The notes: generated by a model from the letters alone, not told the origin. Positions 18,970 through 28,030 are shown, numbered from the stretch's first letter. The stretch is DNA of 64,000 nucleotides from an uncultured Coriobacteriaceae bacterium (GCA_902801175.1 CADCHF010000019.1:1-64000), one strand, 5' to 3'. Numbers and translations are program-made.

Positions 18970-21501
18970 TTAGTACAGCTTGGCTCCGGCGGGAATCTTG
19001 TCGTCAACCATGAGCAGGTTGAGGCTTTCCTTGCCGTCCTCGGTGTGCAGCGCCGAAAGCAGCATGCCGCAGGAATCGATACCCATCATCTTGCGCGGCG
19101 GCAGGTTGACGATGGCTACCAGGCTCTTGCCCTCCAGCTCCTCGGGGGCATAGTACTCCTTGATGCCCGAGAGAATCGTGCGGTCGGTGCCGGTGCCGTC
19201 GTCAAGCGTGAAGCGCAGCAACTTCTTACTCTTGGGAACCTCCTCGCAGGCCTTGACCTTGACCACGCGGAAGTCCGACTTGCTAAAGGTGCCAAAGTCG
19301 ACCTCGTCGGCAAAGAGCGGCTCGATGTAGATGCCCTCCTGCGGAATCTGAGGTGCCTCGGGCTCCTGCGCCTTTTCGGGCTCATTGGTCTTGGCGTAGA
19401 TGTCGCCCACGGGAGCGATGGCCTTCATGGCGTCAATGACGCTCGAGAACAGCTCGTCGAGCTCGATGCCCAAAAGCTCCGCGCCCTGGCGAATGACGTC
19501 GCGGTTGCAGCCCGCGGCAAAGCCCTTGCTCTTGAACTTCTTCTTGAGCGACTTGAGCTCCATGTCGGTCACGCTGCCGCTCGGGCGCATCTTGGCCACG
19601 GCCTGGATCAGGCCCGTAAGCTCGTCGGTGGCATAGAGCCACTTTTCCATGATGTGTTCGGGCTTGGGCAGGTCCTCGTTGTTAAAGGAGTTGTGCGTCT
19701 GGATGGCGCGAGCCAGCTCGGGGCGAGCGCCGGCCTCGGCCAAAAGCTCGGCGGCCTTCACCGTATGGTTCTTCTCGTCCTGCCACTTCTCCCAGTCGAG
19801 GTCGTGCAGCAGGCCAACCTGGCCCCAAAACTCAACGTTGTCGGGGTCGTTGCGCTCGGCAAAGTAGCGCATGACGCCCTCCATCGTCTCGCCGTGACGC
19901 TGGTGGAACCAGTCCTCGTTGTACTTCACGAGCAGGTCGTGAGCCTGGCCGCGGGTCAGGCCGGTCTCGAGCTTGCCGTCTGCGGGCGCAGCGGCAACGG
20001 CACGACGCTCGGGACGCATGTGCGGGAAGAGCAGCACGTCGCGAATCGAGGCGCTGTTGGTAAAGAGCATGACCATGCGGTCGATGCCATAGCCAATGCC
20101 ACCTGCGGGCGGCATGCCGTACTCAAGGGCACGCACGTAGTCGTAGTCGTACTCCATGGCCTCGTCGTCGCCGGCGGCCTTGGCGGCAACCTGGGCAGCA
20201 AAGCGCTCCTCCTGGTCAACGGGGTCGTTGAGCTCCGAGAATGCGTTGGCGTACTCGTGACCAGCAACAACGAGCTCGAAGCGGTCGGTCAGGCGAGGAT
20301 CGTCGTCCTTGCGCTTGGCAAGCGGGCTCACCTCAACGGGGTAGTCGCACACAAAGGTGGGGTCAATGAGGTCGCCCTCGCAAAGCTCGTCGTAGATGGT
20401 GAAGATGAGCTTGCCAATGCCCCAGCTCTCGTCGTACTCAAGGCCCAGACGATCGAGGATCTGGCGCGCATGCTCAACGGGGGTCTCCATGTCGATGTGC
20501 TCGCCGACCTTCTCGGAAACGAGCTCGGCCATGGGCGCGGAGCGGAACGGCGCGGCCATGTTAATAGTCATGCCCTGATACTCAAACTGCTCGGGCAGTC
20601 CCACAGCCTCACGGCAGGTGGTGAATAGACCCTCGGTGAGGCGCTTCATGCCCTCGAGGTCGCTGTAGGCGCAGTAGGCCTCCATGCTGGTGAACTCAGG
20701 GTTGTGCGTGAGGTCCATGCCCTCGTTACGGAACTGACGGCCCAGCTCAAACACGCGCTCCATGCCTCCCACAATGCAGCGCTTGAGGTGCAGCTCGGTA
20801 GCAATACGCAGGTAGCAGTCCTGGTCAAGCGCGTTAAAGTGCGTGGTGAAGGGCTTTGCGTTTGCCCCGCCCAGGGTCTCCTGCAAAATGGGGGTCTCGA
20901 CCTCGAGGTAGTCCTGGGCCTCCATGTAACGACGGATGGCGCTAATGAGGCGGCTGCGCTTGACAAAGGTCTCCTTGACCTCGGGGTTCATGATGAGGTC
21001 AACATAGCGCTGGCGATAACGAACTTCCTTGTCGGTAAGGCCATGGAACTTCTCGGGCAGAGGGCGGCACGACTTTGAGAGCAGCGTGAGCGACGAAGGC
21101 GCAAGCGACAGCTGCCCGCGGCGGGTGCGCATGATGGTGCCAGTGGCTCCAAGGATATCGCCCAGGTCGACCTTACCTAGCAGGGCCCAGTCGTCTTCCG
21201 AGAGGTTGTTGATGCGGCAGAAGAGCTGAATCTGGCCCGTCTTGTCTTCGAGCACGATAAAGGCAACCTTGCCCTGGTTGCGCAGGGCGCGCACGCGGCC
21301 GGCAAGCGAGTACTCGTCGGTGGTGTCAGTGCCTGCCTCGAGGGAGGCATAGCGATCCTCGAGCTCAGCGGCATGGGCCGTGACCTCGCTCTTTATGGGA
21401 TACGGATTGATTCCAGCGTCAATGAGTGCCTGACGGCGAGCGCGGCGAGCAGTGCGCTCGTCCACATGCTCGGTTGTCTGCTCGGTCTTTTGGTTGGACA
21501 T
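18970..21501 (-). CDS. lysS: Lysyl-tRNA synthetase fused to an HD hydrolase and a C-terminal tRNA-binding domain
   Basis: 843 residues against about 500 for ordinary LysRS. Residues 1-500 are class II LysRS: OB-fold anticodon domain (60-145), motif 1 region (YLEVETPILQE), motif 2 (FELGRQFRNEGMDLTHNPEF) and motif 3 (GIGYGIDRMVML). Residues 513-700 are an HD-domain protein of a normally free-standing family: HGETMEGVMRYFAE, LLHDLDWEKW with His566-Asp567, and TDELTGLI. Residues 725-843 are an EMAP/Trbp111-type tRNA-binding OB fold (VDFGTFSKSDFRVVKV, PRKMMGIDS CGML), as on the end of MetRS. The Met of MSNQKTEQ follows AAGGAG. No frameshift or stop separates the parts. greA lies upstream, as in many bacteria. 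Confidence 0.95.
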   Translation of the reverse strand: MSNQKTEQTTEHVDERTARRARRQALIDAGINPYPIKSEVTAHAAELEDRYASLEAGTDTTDEYSLAGRVRALRNQGKVAFIVLEDKTGQIQLFCRINNLSEDDWALLGKVDLGDILGATGTIMRTRRGQLSLAPSSLTLLSKSCRPLPEKFHGLTDKEVRYRQRYVDLIMNPEVKETFVKRSRLISAIRRYMEAQDYLEVETPILQETLGGANAKPFTTHFNALDQDCYLRIATELHLKRCIVGGMERVFELGRQFRNEGMDLTHNPEFTSMEAYCAYSDLEGMKRLTEGLFTTCREAVGLPEQFEYQGMTINMAAPFRSAPMAELVSEKVGEHIDMETPVEHARQILDRLGLEYDESWGIGKLIFTIYDELCEGDLIDPTFVCDYPVEVSPLAKRKDDDPRLTDRFELVVAGHEYANAFSELNDPVDQEERFAAQVAAKAAGDDEAMEYDYDYVRALEYGMPPAGGIGYGIDRMVMLFTNSASIRDVLLFPHMRPERRAVAAAPADGKLETGLTRGQAHDLLVKYNEDWFHQRHGETMEGVMRYFAERNDPDNVEFWGQVGLLHDLDWEKWQDEKNHTVKAAELLAEAGARPELARAIQTHNSFNNEDLPKPEHIMEKWLYATDELTGLIQAVAKMRPSGSVTDMELKSLKKKFKSKGFAAGCNRDVIRQGAELLGIELDELFSSVIDAMKAIAPVGDIYAKTNEPEKAQEPEAPQIPQEGIYIEPLFADEVDFGTFSKSDFRVVKVKACEEVPKSKKLLRFTLDDGTGTDRTILSGIKEYYAPEELEGKSLVAIVNLPPRKMMGIDSCGMLLSALHTEDGKESLNLLMVDDKIPAGAKLY

Positions 21502-21599
21502 GCTTGTGACTCCTTGGTCGTTTGTATACCGCATGCAGGCAGCCGGCCTCCACGGGATTTGTCCTTCTCTTTGGTGGCCCGCCCTAGCGAAGCCCCCGC

Positions 21600-21650
21600 A
21601 AACACAAAAGATGCCCTGCGCCCACCAAACACGTGCAGGCACAGGGCATT
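21600..21650 (-). terminator. greA terminator
   Basis: ATGCCCTG at 21642-21649 (minus-strand reading) pairs with CAGGGCAT at 21611-21618, followed by CTTTTGTGTTT. It sits between greA and lysS, so lysS probably has its own promoter, perhaps the TATACA before its ribosome site. Confidence 0.7.
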
Positions 21651-21691
21651 GCGTGCGTTATGCTGGCCGCACGGCTGCGGCCAGGGTGGTA

Positions 21692-22162
21692 CTAGAGCTG
21701 GATGTCGGTGATGAGATACTCGCGCACCTTGCCGCTCGGGGTGGTAAACGAAACGCGGTCGCCCACCACATGGCCAATCATGGCTGCACCAGCAGGGCTC
21801 TCGTTGGAGATGTAGTTGTGCAGGGAGTCAGTCTGGGTGGTGCCCACGATGGTGAAGGAGTTGGTCTTGCCGTTCTCGTCCTCAACGGTGACGGTGCTAC
21901 CAATGTTGACGCCCAGGCCCTCGGCGCTGTCGACGACCTTTGCGTTGGCAAGGATGTGCTTGATCTCGTTGATGCGGGACTCAACGCGAGACTGCTCGTC
22001 GCGGGCGGCGTCATACTCAGCGTTCTCAGAGAGGTCGCCAAAGCTACGTGCTTCCCTAATGCTCTCGATGACCTCTGCCCTACGAGTGCCCTCGAGCTCT
22101 TGGAGCTCTGCCTCAAGATCTTCGAGGCCCTTGCGCGTGATGATGATTTCCTGGCTATCCAT
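21692..22162 (-). CDS. greA: Transcription elongation factor GreA
   Basis: 156 residues. The N-terminal coiled coil (TRKGLEDLEAELQELEGTRR...EARSFGDLSENAEYDAARDEQ) carries the acidic DLSENAEYDA tip that enters the RNA polymerase secondary channel and stimulates transcript cleavage. The C-terminal FKBP-like domain has SPAGAAMIGHVVGDRV. Full length. It shares orientation with tatA upstream and lysS downstream. Confidence 0.96.
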   Translation of the reverse strand: MDSQEIIITRKGLEDLEAELQELEGTRRAEVIESIREARSFGDLSENAEYDAARDEQSRVESRINEIKHILANAKVVDSAEGLGVNIGSTVTVEDENGKTNSFTIVGTTQTDSLHNYISNESPAGAAMIGHVVGDRVSFTTPSGKVREYLITDIQL

Positions 22163-22221
22163 GTGTACCCTCTGTATGCGATTGGCTAAAACGGTCTAGG
22201 TGCAGTGAGGCAAGCTCCGGA

Positions 22222-22542
22222 CTAGCCGAGCTTGGCGCCGCACTTGTTGCAGAAGCCGGCGTCGGCAGCGTTCTTGGCACCGCACTTGGAGCAGAACTGC
22301 ACGTCCTCCTCGACGACCTCGCTGGCATCCTCAACAACCTCGGGGGCCTCCGCTACGGCCTCATCGGCCTTGTCGGCAATGGCCTTGGCGGGCTCTTCGT
22401 CGTCGCCCTCCATACCCTCGCGGACGTTCTTGACGGTCTGGCCGAGGCTCTTGCCGAGCTTCGGGAGGTTCTTAGGCCCAAAGATGAGCAGGGCAATGCC
22501 CAGGATGATCATGAGCTCAAGCGGTCCCATACCAAAAACCAT
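22222..22542 (-). CDS. tatA: TatA-type translocase subunit with a C-terminal zinc ribbon
   Basis: 106 residues. One N-terminal membrane helix (GPLELMIILGIALLIFGPKNLP) followed by the amphipathic LGKSLGQTVKNVREGM, the standard TatA/E plan including FGPKNLPKLG. An acidic hinge of Glu/Asp/Ala residues follows, then CSKCG-N9-CNKCG, a four-Cys zinc ribbon not found in ordinary TatA. Start follows GGAGGGATC. The tail would face the cytoplasm. Tat activity fits the twin-arginine signal of the OppA at 59252. No tatC is in the window. Confidence 0.88.
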   Translation of the reverse strand: MVFGMGPLELMIILGIALLIFGPKNLPKLGKSLGQTVKNVREGMEGDDEEPAKAIADKADEAVAEAPEVVEDASEVVEEDVQFCSKCGAKNAADAGFCNKCGAKLG

Positions 22543-22688
22543 GCGGATCCCTCCAATGGGTTTGAATCCTATTTCGCGTAGCTTCCTAGTGAATCACAAG
22601 CTAGTAATGATGAAGGCGGGAATAACGAATTTCCCCTCCAAAACCAAATAGCCTATGCTTCTTTATACCCATTGAGCAAGGAGGAAGC

Positions 22689-23483
22689 GTGTCATTGAGC
22701 GTGTTTTTGGTAATTGTGGTCGGTATCACCATTGCAGAGGTGCTCTTTTACCTTGCGATGCCGCGGCTCCTTGCCCTGCGAGGGATTGAGGCGCGCAGAC
22801 GAGGCCTTACGGGCATGACGATGGTTTTTGAGACCTCCGACGAGGATGGAACCCCCGTGCGCCTGCTCAATGTGAACGGCACCTTTCAGTCGGCAAGCTA
22901 CATCTCCGACGAACTATGGAGCGAGCTGGTGTGCGTATACCATCGCACCATGGTTGAGCAGATCGACCTGATGGGAACCGCCAGGTCGGTGCTGGTCATT
23001 GGCGGAGGAGGCTACTCGCTGCCCAAATACCTGGCGACCCACACCAGGCGCATGCGCATCTGCGTAGTCGAGATTGACCCCGAGATGACCAGCATTGCGC
23101 GCGAGCGGTTTTTCCTTGACCGCGCCGAGAGACATGCGAACGGCCGCCTTGAGCTGGTGTGCGCCGACGGCTGGCAATGGCTGCGCGAGAGCGGTCGCAG
23201 CTTTGACGTCATCGTGAACGACGCCTTTAAGGGCAACAAGCCCTTGGGCGAGCTTGGCACCGCCGAAGGCGCACGACTCATAGCGAGCCACCTGAACGAG
23301 GGAGGCATGTACCTCGCCAACGTGCGATGCCCGCTTGAGGGCCGCAAGTCGCGTGTGCTCGATGAGGTACAGGAGGCCTTTGGCGCGGAGTTTGAGAAAG
23401 TCCGCGTGATTGCAGAGAACGCCGAGGAGCCAAGGAGCCTTGGCAACAACGTGCTCGTGGCAACCAATCGCAGTTTTAGCTGA
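22689..23483 (+). CDS. Spermidine synthase-like SAM-dependent methyltransferase, membrane-anchored
   Basis: 264 residues. An N-terminal membrane segment (FLVIVVGITIAEVLFYLAM) is followed by a Rossmann methyltransferase of the SpeE-like family: VLVIGGGGYSLPKYL (motif I), VVEIDPEMTSIAR, CADGWQWL and DVIVNDAFKGN. The Tyr/Asp polyamine-site residues of true spermidine synthase were not identified, so the substrate is open. Start is GTG at 22689, 8 nt after AAGGAGG. It is divergent from tatA. Confidence 0.75.
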   Translation: MSLSVFLVIVVGITIAEVLFYLAMPRLLALRGIEARRRGLTGMTMVFETSDEDGTPVRLLNVNGTFQSASYISDELWSELVCVYHRTMVEQIDLMGTARSVLVIGGGGYSLPKYLATHTRRMRICVVEIDPEMTSIARERFFLDRAERHANGRLELVCADGWQWLRESGRSFDVIVNDAFKGNKPLGELGTAEGARLIASHLNEGGMYLANVRCPLEGRKSRVLDEVQEAFGAEFEKVRVIAENAEEPRSLGNNVLVATNRSFS

Positions 23484-23572
23484 GCCTGACGGCGAACTGT
23501 TTCAAGCGGACACGCCTTGGGCGGCGCACCACTTGTTACCATGGGAGCTGCCGTCACCTTTAAGGAGGAGCC

Positions 23573-23749
23573 ATGCCCGTCACCGCCATCAGCGACGAAG
23601 ACCTGGATGCCTATCTCAACATGCCCGACTGCCCCCAGTGCGGAAGCGAGGACGTGGTTTGCACGGACTCCTACCCCGACGGCTTTGGAGGCACCATCAA
23701 GGTGTACTACTGCAACAAGTGTGGGCACACTTGGACCGAGCGCGCATAG
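23573..23749 (+). CDS. 58-residue zinc-ribbon protein
   Basis: A small protein with CPQCG near residue 20 and CNKCGHTW near the end, spaced as a TFIIS/rubredoxin-like zinc ribbon. The N-terminus is acidic (AISDEDLDAYLNMPD). ATG at 23573 follows AAGGAGGAG closely. It lies between the methyltransferase and the YaiI-family gene on the same strand. Function unknown; possibly a nucleic-acid-binding adaptor. Confidence 0.75.
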   Translation: MPVTAISDEDLDAYLNMPDCPQCGSEDVVCTDSYPDGFGGTIKVYYCNKCGHTWTERA

Positions 23750-23777
23750 CCAAGCGGGCGCCTGAGCAAACGAGCAG

Positions 23778-24275
23778 ATGAGCACCCTATTCATTGATGC
23801 TGACGCGTGTCCAGTGACACGAGAGGCCCTCGCCGAGGCGAGACGCGCTCACGTGCCCTGCGTCATTGCCGGCAACTCAACGCAGAACCTGGCTCGACAC
23901 CTGCGCGGCAGCGACCCAACCGAGCCACGCAAGGGCTTTTGGGTGCGCCTGCTGCAGGTGGGTGTTGGCGCCGACTCGGCGGACTTTGCCATTGTGGAAC
24001 AGCTGACCCCGGACGACGTGGTGGTCACCCAAGACATCGGGCTCGCCTCGATAGTGCTCGGACGCGGCGCAAGGGCCATTGGAGTTCGCGGGCACGTGTA
24101 CAACCCGCTCACCATTGACTCGATGATGTTCATTCGCCACGAGGAGAAGAAGGTGCGCCGCGCGGGCGGGCGTACCAAAGGGCCGGCCGCCTTTGAGGAC
24201 GATGACCGCGAGCGCTTTGTGCGCAACTTGCGCCGCCTGCTGGAGGAGGCCAAGGAAGGCTCGCGACAGGCGTAG
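23778..24275 (+). CDS. YaiI/YqxD family (UPF0178, DUF188) protein
   Basis: 165 residues with the family signatures FIDADACPVTREAL at the N-terminus, GADSADFAIVEQL and VVTQDIGLA in the middle, and GRTKGPAAF, FVRNLRRLL at the end. The fold is PIN/NYN-like, so a nuclease-type activity is suspected but not shown. It begins 28 nt after the zinc-ribbon gene and converges on proA. Confidence 0.92.
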   Translation: MSTLFIDADACPVTREALAEARRAHVPCVIAGNSTQNLARHLRGSDPTEPRKGFWVRLLQVGVGADSADFAIVEQLTPDDVVVTQDIGLASIVLGRGARAIGVRGHVYNPLTIDSMMFIRHEEKKVRRAGGRTKGPAAFEDDDRERFVRNLRRLLEEAKEGSRQA

Positions 24276-24325
24276 CGCCCGATGCTGGCTAGATGAAACT
24301 CGCACGGCAAAAGTGGGCCACTCGC

Positions 24326-24367
24326 GCGCGACAGCGCGGCTGGCCGGGGCCCGCCGCGCTGTCGCGC
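24326..24367. terminator. Bidirectional terminator between convergent genes
   Basis: GCGCGACAGCGCGGC pairs perfectly with GCCGCGCTGTCGCGC over 15 bp. Tails are only moderately T-rich (ACTTTTG on the minus side). Confidence 0.65.
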
Positions 24368-24401
24368 ATCTTGAAAAACCTTTGGACCTGCGGAAGCTTG
24401 C

Positions 24402-25685
24402 CTACATAAGGTCACGGAAATGGAAGCTCGACTTGCCCGTGGCGTAGTCGCCCACAATCTGACCAGAGCCATAGATCTTGTACTTGTAGGTAACCAGGCC
24501 TTCCAGACCAACGGGGCCGCGTGCGTGCAGCTTGCTGGTGCTAATGCCAACCTCGGCGCCAAATCCGTAGCGGAAACCGTCGGCAAAGCGGGTGGAGCAG
24601 TTTTGGTAGACGCCCGCGGAGTCCACGAGGCGCATGAACTTCTCTGCGGTGTCGGCGTCATCGGTCATGATGGCGTCGGTGTGATGCGAGCCATGGCGGT
24701 TGATGTGCTCGATGGCCTCGTCCACGCCGTCAACCACCTTGATTGACACGATGAGCGCCAGGTACTCGGTGTCCCAGTCCTCTTGGGTTGCGGACTTGAC
24801 GTCTACGATGGCACAGGTCGCCTCGTCACCGCGCACCTCGACGCCCTCGGCCTCGAGCGCGGCCACGGCAGCGGGCAAGAACTCTGGCGCAATAGCGCGA
24901 TCGACGAGCAGCGTCTCGACAGCGTTGCAGGCGGCGGTGTACTGGATCTTGGCGTCGACGCACACGCGCACGGCCAGGTCCACGTTGGCGGCTCCATCCA
25001 CGTAGATGTGGCAGATGCCGTCGGCATGGCCCATCACGGGAATCTTGGTGTTATCCATGATGTAGCGCACAAAGGCGTTGGAGCCGCGCGGGATGAGCAG
25101 GTCAACGAGGCCATAGCAGCCCAGGAGCTCGCTGATCTCGCTGCGAGCCTCAACCTGGTGCAGGCAGCCCTTGGGCAGGCCCGCCTCAATTGCGGCCGCA
25201 TAGATGACGTCAAAGATGGCCTTGTTGGTGCGCATGGTCTCGCTGCCGCCCTTGAGGATGGCACAGTTACCGCTCTTGAGGCACAGGGTCGAGATCTGCA
25301 CGAGCGCGTCGGGGCGCGCCTCGAAGATCACGCCGATCACGCCAATGGGCACGCTCACGCGCTCGAGCACGAGGCCCTCGTCCATCTCGCGGCGCAGCAA
25401 GGTGCGACCAACTGGATCGGGCAGGCCAATGAGCCCATCGATGCCCGCGGCCACATCGGCAAGCTTGTGCTCGTTAAAGCGAAGGCGGCCAATCACAGCC
25501 GGCGCAACCCCGTCACGTTCGGCAGCCTCGAGGTCGAGGGCGTTTGCAGCAAAAATGGCATCCGCATTGGCCAGCAGCGCCTCCTTGATACGAGCGAGCG
25601 CGGCGTTGCGCAGCTCAACCGGAGTCGCAGCCATCACGGGACTCTCGAGCTTCATTTGTGCAGCTACATCGGCGATATGGCTCAT
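24402..25685 (-). CDS. proA: Gamma-glutamyl phosphate reductase
   Basis: 427 residues, full length, aldehyde dehydrogenase fold. Signatures include VPIGVIGVIFEARPDA, LKGGSETMRTN, GLVDLLIPRGSNAFVRYI and the catalytic Cys region YTAACNAVETLLVD, with GAEVGISTSKLHARGPVGLEGL near the end. It makes glutamate 5-semialdehyde for proline synthesis. The start is the Met of MSHIADV behind AGAGGAGAG. proB is not adjacent. Transcribed toward the YaiI-family gene. Confidence 0.96.
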   Translation of the reverse strand: MSHIADVAAQMKLESPVMAATPVELRNAALARIKEALLANADAIFAANALDLEAAERDGVAPAVIGRLRFNEHKLADVAAGIDGLIGLPDPVGRTLLRREMDEGLVLERVSVPIGVIGVIFEARPDALVQISTLCLKSGNCAILKGGSETMRTNKAIFDVIYAAAIEAGLPKGCLHQVEARSEISELLGCYGLVDLLIPRGSNAFVRYIMDNTKIPVMGHADGICHIYVDGAANVDLAVRVCVDAKIQYTAACNAVETLLVDRAIAPEFLPAAVAALEAEGVEVRGDEATCAIVDVKSATQEDWDTEYLALIVSIKVVDGVDEAIEHINRHGSHHTDAIMTDDADTAEKFMRLVDSAGVYQNCSTRFADGFRYGFGAEVGISTSKLHARGPVGLEGLVTYKYKIYGSGQIVGDYATGKSSFHFRDLM

Positions 25686-26137
25686 GGAATCTCTCCTCTC
25701 GTGGGGTCGTCCCATCGTAGCGCATGCGGGCGAGCCATCCCTGACTTGCCACATGACTGCAACACCAAGGCCAACAAGATGCAGTCTTTGGCGGCGAGGT
25801 GCGTGCATTTGTACGCAAAGGGCCGAAATCGGTCAAGATTTCACGGTAGTGTACGTTTGAAATTGCGGGAATGCTTGACGGCCATGAGGCGCAGGCCTCC
25901 GAGCTGGGGTGATTGCGACTCCAAAAGCCGTCTGATGCACATGCGCCAGATTCGTTCGTACACTACTGCGATATCTTGTCCAATATCGCTCCTGTTGCTC
26001 CGAGCCGCAGGGGATGCCTCTTTATCGCAGCCGGCGGGGCACCGCTTGCCCCTGTGCACCCGTGCCCAGACGCGGGCTTTAGCTGCCGGCGCTTCAACCT
26101 TGCCCCAACCCTTCCGCTGCCGTGCCATAATGGATTT
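25686..26137. other. 450-bp intergenic region with an inverted repeat
   Basis: No convincing gene. It holds the proA promoter side, a long imperfect inverted repeat (25820-25992), and GC-rich sequence leading to a CATAAT box directly before the radical SAM start. Confidence 0.5.
25820..25992. repeat. MITE-like imperfect inverted repeat
   Basis: The arm at 25820-25864 matches the reverse complement of 25948-25992 at roughly three quarters of positions, with TAGTGTACG in both. About 83 bp lie between. The core TAGTGTACG also occurs in the arms of the element at 50645-50814. Read outward to inward, both arms encode a similar peptide (IGQDFTVVYV / IGQDIAVVYE). Confidence 0.5.
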
Positions 26138-27964
26138 ATGTCTACGAACGAGCTCACATACGCCAATGGCCTCAGGGGCACAGCCGCCTTCCTCCCCACC
26201 ACGCGCACAGAGATGCACAAGCGCGGCTGGGAGCAATGCGACTTTGTCTACGTTTGCGGAGACGCCTACGTAGACCATCCCTCCTTTGGCTGCGCCATCA
26301 TCACCAGGTTGCTCGAGGCAAACGGCTTTAAGGTGGGTGTCATTGCCCAGCCCGATTGGCGTGACCCAAAGAGTATTGACATCTTTGGCGAGCCTCGGCT
26401 GGGGTTCATGGTCTCGTCGGGCAACATGGACTCCATGGTCAACCACTACACGGTGGCAAAACGGAGGCGCTCAAAGGACTATTACTCCCCCGGCGGCAAG
26501 ATGGGCCTTCGCCCCGATCACGCCACGGTTGTGTACGGCAACCTCATCCGCCGCATCTACAAGCACACGCCCATCATCATTGGTGGCATCGAAGCGTCGC
26601 TCAGGCGTCTTGCCCACTACGACTACTGGTCCGACTCGCTCAAGCGATCAATCCTGCTCGACTCCGGCGCTGACATCATTAGCTATGGCATGGGCGAGCA
26701 CTCCATCATCGAGATAGCCGAAGCGCTCGACTCGGGGCTTTCGGTGCAAGATTTGAGCTTTATCCCAGGTACGGTGTATAGGGCCCGCAGCTACGAGCAG
26801 TGCGACCGCCCGGTGGTTTTGCCCACCTACGAGCAGATGCAAGCGGACAAGCGCGAATACGCTCGCAGCTTTGGCCTGCAGTATCGCCAGCTCAACCCCT
26901 TCCTCGGACGGGCGCTCGTGGAGGAGTATCCGCACGGGGTATATGTCATTCAGAATCCACCCGCGACTCCGCTCACGACCGAGGAGTTTGACGCCGTCTA
27001 CGAGCTGCCCTACGCACGGGCATATCACCCCAGCTACGAGGCGGCTGGTGGCATTCCGGCCATCGCCGAAATCAAGTTCAGTCTTTCGAGCAACCGTGGA
27101 TGCCTTGGCGAATGCGCCTTCTGCGCGCTCAACTTTCACCAGGGGCGCATCATCCAGAGTCGCAGCGACGAGAGCCTGCTCGCCGAGGCAGAGGCCATGA
27201 CCCACGACCCCGACTTTAAGGGCTACATTCACGACGTGGGCGGCCCCACGGCAAACTTCCGCGTGCCCGCCTGCCAAAAGCAGCTCTCGCGCGGGGCGTG
27301 CGTGGGCAGGCGTTGCCTCTCTCCTGAGCCCTGCAAGAACCTTACGGTGACGCACAAGAGCTACGTCAAGCTCCTGCGTAAGCTGCGCGCACTTCCGGGC
27401 GTGAAGAAGGTCTTTGTACGCAGCGGAATCCGCTTTGACTACGCCCTGCTCGACAGCGACCACACCTTTATTCGTGAGCTTGCCGAGCATCACACCTCCG
27501 GTCAGCTGCGACTTGCCCCAGAGCACGTGAGCGACGAGGTCCTGCGTGTGATGGGCAAGCCGTCCAACAGCGTTTATCAGCGCTTTTGCCGTGAGTTTGA
27601 AAAGCTTTCGCGTGAGGCGGGCAAGGAGCAGTATGTTGTCCCCTACCTCATGAGCAGCCACCCCGGGTCTACGATGAAGGTTGCCGTGGAGCTGGCAGAG
27701 TTCTGCCGCGACTTGGGCTACATGCCCGAGCAGGTGAGCGACTTCTATCCCACGCCCTCCACCGTAAGTACCTGCATTTACTACACCGGGCTCGACCCGC
27801 GCACCATGAAGCATGTCTACTGCCCAACCAACCCGCACGAGAAGGCCATGCAGCGCGCGCTTATTCAGTATCGTGATCCCAAGAATCGCAAGGCTAGACC
27901 CAAAGGCCAAGGTCAAAGGCGCTCGCGCAGGCGCGGGGGTTCCAGCTCCAAGACGGCTGACTAG
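26138..27964 (+). CDS. ygiQ: YgiQ family radical SAM protein
   Basis: 608 residues. N-terminal YgiQ domain (DFVYVCGDAYVDHPSFGCAI, IIIGGIEASLRRLAHYDYW), radical SAM core with CLGECAFCAL (CxxxCxxC cluster ligands) around residue 325, and a C-terminal region ending in an Arg/Lys/Ser-rich tail. Function of the family is not established. The start is the Met of MSTNELTYANG: no Shine-Dalgarno precedes it, and CATAAT lies only 6 nt upstream, so the mRNA may be leaderless. Confidence 0.92.
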   Translation: MSTNELTYANGLRGTAAFLPTTRTEMHKRGWEQCDFVYVCGDAYVDHPSFGCAIITRLLEANGFKVGVIAQPDWRDPKSIDIFGEPRLGFMVSSGNMDSMVNHYTVAKRRRSKDYYSPGGKMGLRPDHATVVYGNLIRRIYKHTPIIIGGIEASLRRLAHYDYWSDSLKRSILLDSGADIISYGMGEHSIIEIAEALDSGLSVQDLSFIPGTVYRARSYEQCDRPVVLPTYEQMQADKREYARSFGLQYRQLNPFLGRALVEEYPHGVYVIQNPPATPLTTEEFDAVYELPYARAYHPSYEAAGGIPAIAEIKFSLSSNRGCLGECAFCALNFHQGRIIQSRSDESLLAEAEAMTHDPDFKGYIHDVGGPTANFRVPACQKQLSRGACVGRRCLSPEPCKNLTVTHKSYVKLLRKLRALPGVKKVFVRSGIRFDYALLDSDHTFIRELAEHHTSGQLRLAPEHVSDEVLRVMGKPSNSVYQRFCREFEKLSREAGKEQYVVPYLMSSHPGSTMKVAVELAEFCRDLGYMPEQVSDFYPTPSTVSTCIYYTGLDPRTMKHVYCPTNPHEKAMQRALIQYRDPKNRKARPKGQGQRRSRRRGGSSSKTAD

Positions 27965-28030
27965 CTTTACCATATATCGGATATTTGTAAATTTCTTCCA
28001 TTTTACAGAACACATATTTCTGTAATGCCC

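Noticed and set aside
26648-28015. 455-codon open frame antisense to the radical SAM gene
   Set aside because: Opposite a gene with clear cluster ligands; no family pattern.
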